From positions 1 through 14,698 of the forward strand of contig CAJUBP010000064.1 in NCBI GenBank assembly GCA_910584585.1: a stretch of DNA of 14,698 nt. Reading direction: 5' to 3'. The notes under the pieces are model-generated. The model did no database searches. It worked only from the letters and a program-made list of their open reading frames with translations, and was not told the DNA's origin. Origin of the DNA: an uncultured Lachnospiraceae bacterium. Lineage in GTDB: Bacteria; Bacillota; Clostridia; Lachnospirales; Lachnospiraceae. The translations under genes and the position numbers were made by a program. Numbering within the stretch: the stretch's first letter is position 1; every line of letters starts with the position of its first letter. Shown here piece by piece: positions 1 through 6,820 of the stretch.

Positions 1-66
1 CTCATCACGCAATACCGGCGCCTTTCTATGGCAAAGTTCCACACAATGCCCGCAGTTTTTTCCGCC

Positions 67-462
67 TTACAGAACTTTTTTATTCTCCGCTCCAGGGGTA
101 GTCACGATCACCTTTTCCGGTGTAATAACCAGCGCGCCCTTTGCGGTAGCCGCTCCATTGAACATTTTTTCCACCATGGTCTTAAATGTATCAACAACCG
201 CGCCTTCTGTCACATACTCCGCAATGCCCTTGATCTGGTAGCCTTCCAGGGATTTTGCGTCATATACGGAAATGGCAATCCTGCCGCCGTTTGCCTTCAG
301 GTTGTTCAGCGTGGTCTCAAGGAATACATCACCCACCACCAGCTTCCCGTCTTCTGTTACGTTTTTGAACGCCACGGGAACGACATTCGGCTCATTACCG
401 GCACAGGTGGCCAAATCCCACATACTCTTCGCCAGCAGTTTCTTTACATTTTCATTCAACAT
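67..462 (-). CDS. Pyridoxamine 5'-phosphate oxidase-family (FMN-binding split barrel) protein
   Basis: A 131-residue soluble protein. Family knowledge: short PNPOx-like proteins of this type in anaerobic Clostridia bind FMN in a split beta-barrel dimer and are thought to reduce small substrates, but most have no assigned reaction. The sequence shows an N-terminal helix, then the strand pair around WDLATCAGNEPNVVPV (residues 15-30), the strand KLVVGDVFLETTLNNL (40-55), RIAISVYD (61-68), a YQIKG strand (75-79) and a C-terminal strand pair around GALVITPEKVIVTTPG (109-124), which is the usual order of the fold. The ATG at 462 is preceded by AGGAGG at 471-476 (8-base spacing). The gene has its own promoter and an upstream palindrome, so it is probably regulated singly. 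The same frame stays open after the stop and encodes a cysteine-rich stretch to the window edge (see findings). Family sure; substrate unknown. Confidence 0.88.
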   Translation of the reverse strand: MLNENVKKLLAKSMWDLATCAGNEPNVVPVAFKNVTEDGKLVVGDVFLETTLNNLKANGGRIAISVYDAKSLEGYQIKGIAEYVTEGAVVDTFKTMVEKMFNGAATAKGALVITPEKVIVTTPGAENKKVL

Positions 463-510
463 AAGAAGTACCTCCTAAATTTCATTTCTTAATTTGATTT
501 GCTAAACCAA

Positions 511-539
511 ATTATAGTCTGCCGACTTTAAAGATACAA
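511..539 (-). promoter_or_regulatory. Sigma-A-type promoter of the PNPOx-family gene
   Basis: On the minus strand, a -35 TTGTAT (534-539) and a perfect -10 TATAAT (511-516) are separated by exactly 17 bases. The start codon at 462 lies about 40 bases downstream of the expected transcription start. An imperfect dyad, AATTTG...CAAATT (491-513), overlaps the -10 and the start point, and could be an operator. Confidence 0.7.
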
Positions 540-550
540 GATATTAACAA

Positions 551-567
551 ATTAGTGAGTCACTAAT
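551..567. promoter_or_regulatory. Perfect 17-bp palindrome, likely transcription-factor operator
   Basis: ATTAGTGAGTCACTAAT reads the same on both strands around a central G/C: 8-base arms plus 1 base. It ends 12 bases upstream of the -35 box of the PNPOx promoter. A palindrome of this size and position is typical of a dimeric helix-turn-helix regulator such as TetR or MarR. No regulator gene is visible in the window, so the binding protein is unknown. Confidence 0.5.
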
Positions 568-668
568 AAATTTCATAGCGGTATTTACCACACTCAAAAC
601 ATTTTGATTTTGCCTTGGGAGAGTTCAATTTTCCCAAACAAGGGGGTTCAAATTTATGCGGAGAGGGT

Positions 669-2075
669 TCAATCCCGATGTACTCTGGAATTTCCATTCC
701 CGCCGCTTAACTGCCTGTATGTGGAAACAATAACAATGGTGGAAATGACAAATGTTAAAATATCTGACGCCGGCATGGAGTACAGGACCCCGTCAAGCCC
801 GTAAAAACGCGGCAAAAGGAGCGCAAACCCCACGCCGAACACAATCTCCCTGACCATGGAGAGCATGGTGGACGCTGCCGCCTTCCCCATCGCCTGAAGG
901 AAGATGAACGCCGCTTTGTTCACACAGGCAAACACCACCATGCTAAGATAGATGCGAAATGCCCGGACTGCAAACTCCGTATAATAGATACTCTCATTCG
1001 CAGCGCCAAAAATCCCAATCAGCCAGCCTGGGAAAAACTCTACAATGATAAATGCCAGGATACCTACGGCTGCTTCTGCAACAAGCAGCCTCGTAAAAAG
1101 CTCTTTTACCCTTTTCACAGCCCCTGCTCCCATGTTATACCCAACGATGGGAATACAGCCTGCCGCCATTCCGACCACGATGGAAATCACAATCTGGAAG
1201 AATTTCATCACAATCCCCACAACAGCCATCGGGATCTGCGCATACTGCGCCTGCCCGAACACAGAGTCCACCGCCCCATACTGGCGGATCATGTTATTGA
1301 TGGCAGCCATTGCAGCCACAAGTGATATCTGTGACAGGAAACTGCATATGCCGAGGACTATCTCCCCTTTCAGTTTAAAATCTGTCCTGCCTAATTTTAT
1401 AGTCTTTGTGTGCGCGAGATACCACACCGCCAGAACAGCCGCCACGATCTGGCCGATTACCGTTGCCACGGCAGCCCCCATCATCCCCCACCGGAACACA
1501 AAGATAAAAACCGGGTCAAGGACAATATTGGCTGCCGCTCCCGCAAGTGTGGAAGCCATAGCAAATTTCGGGCTGCCGTCCGCACGGATGACCGGATTCA
1601 TTGCCTGCCCGAACATATAAAGCGGAATGCCAAGGGTGATCCAGAAAAAATATTCCATGGAATGGCGGAAGGTTTCTTCATTCACTGTCCCTCCGAACAT
1701 GGCAATGATCTGGCTGTCCCATATCAGATAAACCGCACACAGGGCAAAGCTGAAGATTACTGTGAGAAGGATTGCATTCCCCATGCTCCTTCCCGCATCC
1801 TCCGGCTTATTTTTCCCAAGGCTCAGGCTTACAAAGGCACAGCAGCCATCACCCACCAGAACAGCGATGGCAAGGGCGATCACAGTCAGGGGGAATACCA
1901 CCGTATTTGCGGCATTCCCATAAGAGCCGAGATATGCGGCATTTGCAATAAATATCTGGTCAACGATATTGTACAGCGCACCCACGAGGAGTGAGATGAT
2001 ACAGGGGACTGCATATTTTCCCATCAGCCGTGAAACCGGCTCCTCCATAAGAAAAGAATTACTTTTTGTTTCCAT
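669..2075 (-). CDS. MATE-family multidrug/cation antiporter (MepA-like)
   Basis: A 468-residue integral membrane protein of the usual MATE length (about 450-470), with about twelve hydrophobic helices in two halves. The start, EPVSRLMGKYAVPCIISLL (residues 12-30) followed by LYNIVDQIFIA, is the classic first helix of bacterial MATE/MepA-like exporters. The repeat of this pattern in the second half (helices around ISLVAAMAAINNMIRQYG and VVGMAAGCIPIVGYNMGAG) marks the internal duplication. Family knowledge: MATE proteins expel drugs, dyes or metabolites in exchange for Na+ or H+ at the cytoplasmic membrane. The ATG at 2075 has AAAGGAG 6 bases upstream. It is a single-gene unit with its own promoter (2232-2260) and a leader of about 150 bases. 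The substrate cannot be read from the sequence. No disruption is seen. Confidence 0.93.
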   Translation of the reverse strand: METKSNSFLMEEPVSRLMGKYAVPCIISLLVGALYNIVDQIFIANAAYLGSYGNAANTVVFPLTVIALAIAVLVGDGCCAFVSLSLGKNKPEDAGRSMGNAILLTVIFSFALCAVYLIWDSQIIAMFGGTVNEETFRHSMEYFFWITLGIPLYMFGQAMNPVIRADGSPKFAMASTLAGAAANIVLDPVFIFVFRWGMMGAAVATVIGQIVAAVLAVWYLAHTKTIKLGRTDFKLKGEIVLGICSFLSQISLVAAMAAINNMIRQYGAVDSVFGQAQYAQIPMAVVGIVMKFFQIVISIVVGMAAGCIPIVGYNMGAGAVKRVKELFTRLLVAEAAVGILAFIIVEFFPGWLIGIFGAANESIYYTEFAVRAFRIYLSMVVFACVNKAAFIFLQAMGKAAASTMLSMVREIVFGVGFALLLPRFYGLDGVLYSMPASDILTFVISTIVIVSTYRQLSGGNGNSRVHRD

Positions 2076-2225
2076 GTCTGACTCCTTTCATGCAAAAAAC
2101 AGCGCATAGTCCCGGCTGCTGGATTTACGCCGAAGGCTACACGCTGCATTCACACAACTTATTCTGCTAAAATAAAAAACGTATGGCAAATAAACCGGAT
2201 TTACGCAGTTTTCAGCCACACGTTC
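2076..2225 (-). other. About 150-base leader of the MATE transcript with a repeated motif
   Basis: From the expected transcription start near 2225 to the MATE start codon there are about 150 bases without a convincing gene. GGATTTACGC (plus-strand sense) occurs twice, at 2121-2130 and 2197-2206, each followed within about 15 bases by a similar GGCTACAC/GCCACAC element. This may be a duplicated regulatory RNA element or chance. I recognise no known riboswitch. Confidence 0.35.
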
Positions 2226-2231
2226 TTTTAT

Positions 2232-2260
2232 ATTATACACTTTATAAGTGAACTTTTCAA
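2232..2260 (-). promoter_or_regulatory. Sigma-A-type promoter of the MATE gene with a dyad in its spacer
   Basis: On the minus strand, -35 TTGAAA (2255-2260) and -10 TATAAT (2232-2237) are separated by 17 bases. The spacer holds a 13-bp inverted repeat, CACTTTATAAGTG (2238-2250, 5-base arms), placed where a bound repressor would block RNA polymerase. This fits a drug-responsive exporter under local repression. The regulator is not encoded in the window. Confidence 0.72.
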
Positions 2261-2353
2261 AGGATTTTTTGCACAAAATCCATGCTGCCTATGTTCGCAT
2301 AATATGCACAAATTACTATAGTTCAATATCATTTTTAGACATTATTTCTCAGG

Positions 2354-2830
2354 TCATTCCGAGTCCGTCATTCCATCTATATCCGCTGCCAGTTTCCCTG
2401 CAGCCTCACGATTCCCGCACTCCGTTCCAGGATCATCCCCGCATTCCGCTCCTCTTCCATTGGGCAAATCCGTCGGCTTTGAAATTTCCAGGCTCACAGT
2501 GGTTTTCATTCCCCCGATATTTACAGTCATCACAAGCACCCTGGAGCCGTCCGGTTTCACGACAATGTCCGATGTTGTTTGGCTGTTCTTCCCGTCATAA
2601 ATTTCCGACGGCATCTTTTTTGCTGAGAGTTTCTGCTCTTCCGGTGTCTGCCGTTCCTCTCTTTCCTTTTCTAAACTTTCGCATCCAATAGTTCCAGATA
2701 TCTGCTCCCACATTTTATTTGCTTTTTTTGTTCCCGGCAGAACACTGCCCATTGCTCTTTTAGAAGAGACATCATCTACCATTCTCATCTTTTCATACCC
2801 TGTAAAGTTTCCCGTCAATTCCATTCTCAT
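2354..2830 (-). CDS. Conserved-looking hypothetical protein, 158 residues
   Basis: I do not recognise a characterised family. The protein is soluble and highly charged, with no signal peptide and no membrane segment. The N-terminal half is helical and Lys/Glu-rich (residues 55-75 around EKEREERQTPEEQK). The best-defined part is a beta-like core around IVVKPDGSRVLVMTVNIGG (88-106) ending in SLEISKPTD. I have a memory of similar cores in multi-copy uncharacterised Lachnospiraceae proteins, but this is unverified. The C-terminus is Gly/Asp-rich with two cysteines (AECGDDPGTECG). The ATG at 2830 is supported by AAAAAGGAG 7 bases upstream. It starts 80 bases after the stop of the AAA-ATPase-like gene, so it may be co-transcribed with it or use a weak promoter of its own at 2873-2900. 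A strong ribosome site and a long open frame make it a likely real gene. Confidence 0.65.
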   Translation of the reverse strand: MRMELTGNFTGYEKMRMVDDVSSKRAMGSVLPGTKKANKMWEQISGTIGCESLEKEREERQTPEEQKLSAKKMPSEIYDGKNSQTTSDIVVKPDGSRVLVMTVNIGGMKTTVSLEISKPTDLPNGRGAECGDDPGTECGNREAAGKLAADIDGMTDSE

Positions 2831-2872
2831 TTTTTCTCCTTTTTATGATCGATAACTCCTTCCTTTTCCTGT

Positions 2873-2900
2873 ATCATATATCGGAACATAGCCCTGATAA
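2873..2900 (-). promoter_or_regulatory. Possible weak promoter of the 158-residue hypothetical gene
   Basis: On the minus strand, TTATCA (2895-2900) and TATGAT (2873-2878) are 16 bases apart, about 45 bases ahead of the start codon at 2830. Both boxes deviate from consensus. No clear terminator is seen after the preceding gene, so readthrough is an alternative. Confidence 0.3.
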
Positions 2901-2910
2901 AATAAGGCTC

Positions 2911-4614
2911 TCATCCTGCCGCGCCAATCTGCACTGTATTCCCCTGAAAGGCAAACCCATACTTTCGTATCCGTTCCTTTGGAATTCCCTTCTCCAGCAA
3001 TACAGCCTCATAGCGCTTTTCTTCAATTTGCCGCAAGGCCGCAGTTACTGTATCCTTCAGTTCCTTTTCCCTCCGGGGCTGGAATACTTTAAATTCCATA
3101 ATAATAGCGTCGTCCTTCTGGTTCCTGGGCTCTAACATTACATCATACCGCCCGAATCCGCTTTCCCGGTTTGAGGTGAGCACGTACCGTTCTGCCAAAT
3201 CTACCATTAATCCCAATACAAATCCATGATAAAAGCGTTCCGGCTCCGATTTAGACGGTGTTTTTCCTGTATCAAAATAACTGAACATAGAAAATGCCAC
3301 CCGGTTCATGTATTCTTCCATAGCATCCACATCCCCCAGAAGCAGCGCCTGGATAAAATCATTGTAATCCGATCGTTTTTCCTGAAACCAGCCGCTGATC
3401 ATCCCGCAAAACATCTTCTTTACTTCCAGGTTTGTAATTTCTAACTCATACTCCTGTTCCATCACTCCGAATTCTGATTCAAAACACTCTCCAATCCGGG
3501 CTGCTTTCAGATATCCGCTGGCCAGAAGAAGGCTCCAGACGGCAGCCGGATTTACGTCCAATTGGCTAAACACAAGCTGTTCGTCAATTTTTGTAATCAA
3601 CGGCTTCCCCTTTAAAAGCATTTCAAACTCCTGCTTGATGCTTTTATCTCCTTCCCGGATCAGTTTTCCCACCAGATTGTTGGAACTGGTATTGGCCCAG
3701 TAAACGGCGGCTTTTCTTTTATCCAGATAATTCAGGATACACCAGGGATTATAAATATCTCTGCAGTTCCCGAATACAAATCCATCGTACCATTTCTTTA
3801 CTTCCGCTTTCTTCCCGGCCAAACCGAATTCATTCAGGGACTGAAAGACTTCTTCTTCCGTAAAACCGAAACAATCCCCATATTTTTCAGAAACTGCAGA
3901 CACAACCTCCAGATTATTCAAATCTGAGAACACAGACTCTTTGCTGATTCTGGTGATCCCCGTCATAATTGCCCGTTCCAGATATGGATTCGTCTTAAAC
4001 GCCGCGTGAAACATATTTCGGATAAAAGCAACCATTTCCTGCCAATATCCATTCACATAGGCTTCCTGCATAGGCGTGTCATATTCATCCAGCAGAATAA
4101 TTACCTTCCGGCCATAATAACTGCTTAGAAACTTAGACAAACGGTGAATCGCCATTGTCGCCACCACCTCCGGCATATCCATAGAAACACTTTCAAAATA
4201 TCTTTTTTCTCTGTCAGAAAGTGCCTCGCCCTCCAACAGATAACGGTGATCTTCATACAAATCAGATAAAATCTGGCCGATTCTCTGCACTGCCGATTCA
4301 TAATTCCGTTCTTTTACATTGGCAAAACTTACAAAAATCACCGGATAGGTTCCCTGAAGCTCTCGGTATTTCTCCTCCTGCCAGATATTTAAACCTTCAA
4401 ACAGATCGGCCCGTCCATGGTATTTTACAGAAAAAAATTTTTCCACCATACTCATATTCAAGGTCTTTCCAAACCTTCTCGGCCGGGTAATCAGCGTAAC
4501 GCTGTCCCCATTTTCCCACCACTCCCGGATCAATAATGTCTTATCAATATAAAAATATCCCCACTCCCGTATGGAAGCAAAATCCTGGTTTCCAATACTT
4601 ACCGTCCTTGCCAT
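2911..4614 (-). CDS. AAA-ATPase-like protein with C-terminal PD-(D/E)XK nuclease domain
   Basis: A 567-residue protein with the layout of the large family known in Pfam as AAA-ATPase_like plus PDDEXK_9. Residues 7-35 carry the family signature (GNQDFASIREWGYFYIDKT). A degenerate Walker A follows, RPRRFGKT (44-51), without the first glycine, as is normal in this family. Walker B is VIILLDEYD (171-179) and a sensor-like MTGITRIS lies at 217-224. The C-terminal nuclease-like core is GRYDVML...IIMEFKV, giving D491, E507 and K509 as the D-ExK residues. The biochemical role of the family is not established; it is often multi-copy and scattered in gut Clostridia and Bacteroidetes. I chose the ATG at 4614 because AAGGAG lies 7 bases upstream; the frame extends to a TTG at 4662 inside the previous gene, with poorer support. 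It begins 20 bases after the deacetylase stop, so it is probably the last or next-to-last gene of the operon. Confidence 0.88.
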   Translation of the reverse strand: MARTVSIGNQDFASIREWGYFYIDKTLLIREWWENGDSVTLITRPRRFGKTLNMSMVEKFFSVKYHGRADLFEGLNIWQEEKYRELQGTYPVIFVSFANVKERNYESAVQRIGQILSDLYEDHRYLLEGEALSDREKRYFESVSMDMPEVVATMAIHRLSKFLSSYYGRKVIILLDEYDTPMQEAYVNGYWQEMVAFIRNMFHAAFKTNPYLERAIMTGITRISKESVFSDLNNLEVVSAVSEKYGDCFGFTEEEVFQSLNEFGLAGKKAEVKKWYDGFVFGNCRDIYNPWCILNYLDKRKAAVYWANTSSNNLVGKLIREGDKSIKQEFEMLLKGKPLITKIDEQLVFSQLDVNPAAVWSLLLASGYLKAARIGECFESEFGVMEQEYELEITNLEVKKMFCGMISGWFQEKRSDYNDFIQALLLGDVDAMEEYMNRVAFSMFSYFDTGKTPSKSEPERFYHGFVLGLMVDLAERYVLTSNRESGFGRYDVMLEPRNQKDDAIIMEFKVFQPRREKELKDTVTAALRQIEEKRYEAVLLEKGIPKERIRKYGFAFQGNTVQIGAAG

Positions 4615-4634
4615 AATCCCACTCCTTATTTTTC

Positions 4635-5420
4635 TCATTCCTCCTCTTTTGCCTGCTCCCAATATTCATAGGGCAGCATATGATACATTTTCCGGATGGT
4701 ATCCCGCTGGCTTTGATACAGCTTTGCCATTTTCCTCTTCCGAATATAGGCCTCTTTCTCCATCTCCGGCAGATCATAGGGAACCTTATCATTGACATAA
4801 TATTTTCCGAACCAGTAAAGCCTGGCCCGGCATCCGGTCTTCTGATACTCTCGTTCCACCATCTCATGGGCCATTTTATGATGCTGATGGCCGTATTCCC
4901 CCTGGGCGTTGTGGCTTGCCACCAGCTCCCAGTCCTGGTACCGCAAAACTGCGGCAATATCGGCCTCCATCTGATTCTGCCAGAACCTCCAGTCGGCTCT
5001 CCAGTGCCAGATTTTATCGGGATAAGAAAGAATCAGGCTTTTGCCTCCCGCAAAAGCCACTGCCTGTTCAAATTCTTTCCGCCTGACGCTGTCGTCGCCC
5101 CGGGTCAGGCAGACCACCAGGTATTTATCCTCCAGGAGATGCTTTCCGCCCCAAAGCAATTCATCATCGGGATGTGCCACAAACATCACATTCCTGCAGT
5201 CCTCAAGCTGCAGCTCATCCAGGACTTTTTCCGTAAGAGCCGGCACATTCCGGTAGGGAGCGTAAGACATTGCCCCTTTTGCCGCAATTGCAGCCGCTAT
5301 GAGAACGCAAATTCCTATTACAATTTCTTTTCCCCTTATTCTGATCTTTTCCTTCCGCTGTTTCTTCTGTTTCTCGTATAACATACTCTTCCTAGAACGC
5401 ATTGAAAAATGCGATAACAT
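4635..5420 (-). CDS. PIG-L/LmbE-type deacetylase with N-terminal membrane anchor
   Basis: With the start at 5420 it has 261 residues. A Lys/Arg-rich N-terminus (about residues 15-31) precedes one hydrophobic helix, IVIGICVLIAAAIAAKGAM (33-51), which by the positive-inside rule puts the catalytic domain outside the membrane. The domain has the zinc motif VAHPDDE (81-87) followed by LLWGG, and the second metal motif GEYGHQHH (174-181), equivalent to GHPDH in the family. Family knowledge: PIG-L/LmbE proteins are Zn-dependent N-deacetylases acting on GlcNAc-type or related amide substrates such as glycolipids, thiols or antibiotics. A surface glycan is my inference from the topology. The start is uncertain: ATG at 5420 follows GGGTGAG, whose TGA is the stop of the previous gene. 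ATG at 5447 would overlap that gene by 23 bases, and ATG at 5384 has AGGAAG upstream. Confidence 0.85.
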   Translation of the reverse strand: MLSHFSMRSRKSMLYEKQKKQRKEKIRIRGKEIVIGICVLIAAAIAAKGAMSYAPYRNVPALTEKVLDELQLEDCRNVMFVAHPDDELLWGGKHLLEDKYLVVCLTRGDDSVRRKEFEQAVAFAGGKSLILSYPDKIWHWRADWRFWQNQMEADIAAVLRYQDWELVASHNAQGEYGHQHHKMAHEMVEREYQKTGCRARLYWFGKYYVNDKVPYDLPEMEKEAYIRKRKMAKLYQSQRDTIRKMYHMLPYEYWEQAKEEE

Positions 5421-5424
5421 TTTC

Positions 5425-6669
5425 TCACCCAATTCCGCACATTTCATCTACGGAATCCAAAATTGCCTTGATTTCCTTACTGCCGCCCGGCCTGTTTTTC
5501 ACCAGATTTTCGATCTCTTTTCTGGCAGTCCGGATGTTTTCCGCCTGGCTTTCCATTCCGGCCCGCAATTTCTGGCGCCGCACCAAAAGCTCGTGTTTTA
5601 CTTCCACCATCTCTTTCTTATCCATCAGCGCCTTTGCCTGATGAATCCAGATACGGGCGTCGTAGAGGCGGTACGAGTGGAGCTGCCGCACCAGCTTATC
5701 ATTGAAATACTCCAGCTCATCATTGGTACGCTCATACTTTTCCCTCTCTTTGACGGCCTCTAAATACTGATCCCAGATGTAACTTAATTCATAGGAATTC
5801 TTGACATGATATTTCTCACAGGCATAATCCACGGCATTGGTCACGTTCACATATTTGAACTTCACTTTATTCATCAGCACAATGGCCCGATTGATATTTG
5901 CCTGGGCTTTCTTTAACTCCATGCCGTCGTTTTGATAGCGCCACACCATCATTCCGCCCAGTGCGCCTGAGATTAATGCGGCAATCACAAAGGGCGTTTT
6001 TATGTCAAATTTCATGGCCAGGCCCAGAATCACAATCGCTGCCACAGCTGCTGCAAACACGCCGATCAGGGCATAGAGAAGCCTGTGAAGCATTTTCTTT
6101 TCCTGCTCCAGCGACTCCTGATAATAATGCCATTCCTGCTTTTCCCCTTCTAAGTACTGCATGTCCCGCTTTACCACATTCTGGTAGGCCTCATTTTCCT
6201 GCAGACGCTTGATAATATCAGGCATTTCGTCTTCCAGCTGCTCCATCTGAACAAACTGGGCGTCGGAAATGGTCTTTGACCGGTTCAGATAGGCGTCTCT
6301 GGCCTCATTTAAGTTCAGGACATTCTGGGCTGTCTCCTGAATCTTTTCAAATTCCGTCTCCGGAAGATTTTCGATAATCTGAATATCGGTCAGATAGTCT
6401 GTCACCGTTTTGTATTCCCGCTTGGTTTCCTCCAGATTCCTGGCCGCATCCATGATCTGTTCGCAATATTCGGTCGCAATGCTCTTTTTTTGCTCCTGGC
6501 TCTGGCCCTGGGGTTTGTCCTTTTTTTGTTCCGCAGCGGCGTTTTGACGGGCTTTCTGGGCCTTTTTCGCCTTCTCCGCCCGCTTTTGGGAGCGCAAATC
6601 TATTTCTTCGCCGAATTCCAGTATCTCTTCTACATACTGGGGTTTTTTCTTCTTTCTGAATAATCCCAT
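5425..6669 (-). CDS. Coiled-coil protein with a central two-helix membrane hairpin (unknown function)
   Basis: Unrecognised function. It has 414 residues from the ATG at 6669. The N-terminus starts MGLFRKKKKP and is basic, followed by an Ala/Lys/Gln-rich linker (27-62). Long heptad-rich helices (about 65-197) lead to two hydrophobic segments, 197-219 (LLYALIGVFAAAVAAIVILG) and 226-244 (PFVIAALISGALGGMMVW). A second coiled-coil region (about 248-395) follows, with a short tail. Both charged arms would lie on the same side of the membrane, most simply the cytoplasm, so it could anchor the products of the upstream genes to the membrane. A GTG at 6678 is an alternative start, as AGGAAAA sits near both. 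The sequence just upstream is a 63-bp tandem repeat that has copied this start region. The gene runs directly into the deacetylase, with four bases between its stop and that gene's ATG, which suggests translational coupling. Confidence 0.8.
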   Translation of the reverse strand: MGLFRKKKKPQYVEEILEFGEEIDLRSQKRAEKAKKAQKARQNAAAEQKKDKPQGQSQEQKKSIATEYCEQIMDAARNLEETKREYKTVTDYLTDIQIIENLPETEFEKIQETAQNVLNLNEARDAYLNRSKTISDAQFVQMEQLEDEMPDIIKRLQENEAYQNVVKRDMQYLEGEKQEWHYYQESLEQEKKMLHRLLYALIGVFAAAVAAIVILGLAMKFDIKTPFVIAALISGALGGMMVWRYQNDGMELKKAQANINRAIVLMNKVKFKYVNVTNAVDYACEKYHVKNSYELSYIWDQYLEAVKEREKYERTNDELEYFNDKLVRQLHSYRLYDARIWIHQAKALMDKKEMVEVKHELLVRRQKLRAGMESQAENIRTARKEIENLVKNRPGGSKEIKAILDSVDEMCGIG

Positions 6670-6820
6670 TTCACTCACTTTTCCTGTATTCTGTTTTTAT
6701 ATCCTGGAATTTTTCCTTCCGAATCATCCCGTTTCACTCGCTTTTCCTGTATTCTGCTTTTATATCCTGGAATTTTTCCTTCCGAATCATCCCGTTTCAC
6801 TCGCTTTTCCTGTATTCTGT
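6658..6820. repeat. 63-bp tandem repeat, about 2.6 copies, spanning a gene junction
   Basis: Copy 1 is 6658-6720 and copy 2 is 6721-6783. Copy 3 is partial, about 6784-6820, continuing with weaker similarity into the 3' end of the TPR gene. Copies 1 and 2 differ at only a few bases (AATCCCATTTCACTCAC against CATCCCGTTTCACTCGC, plus one T/C). In the minus-strand frame of the TPR gene each copy encodes EYRKSE followed by a TGA stop, so the last codons and stop occur three times. Copy 1 runs into the start of the coiled-coil gene; in the other copies its ATG is replaced by ACG. The unit is 21 codons long and keeps frame. Confidence 0.93.

Noticed and set aside
661..680. tRNA T-arm-like GGTTCAATCCC
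   Set aside because: No acceptor, D or anticodon arm can be folded around it, and it overlaps the MATE stop codon.
1045..1994. Long plus-strand frames across the MATE gene
   Set aside because: Antisense shadows of the MATE coding sequence; Thr/Ile/Pro- or His-rich with no domain pattern.
2088..2276. 62-codon minus-strand frame upstream of the MATE gene
   Set aside because: It starts upstream of the MATE -10 box, so it could not be transcribed whole from that promoter. It has no ribosome site and no protein-like composition.
4680..5763. Plus-strand frames across the deacetylase and coiled-coil genes
   Set aside because: Antisense to genes with clear catalytic motifs or coiled-coil pattern; no initiation signals.
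6658..6820. CRISPR-like or transposon-end interpretation of the 63-bp repeat
   Set aside because: The copies are directly adjacent without spacers, and the unit contains coding ends of the flanking genes. It is a tandem duplication.
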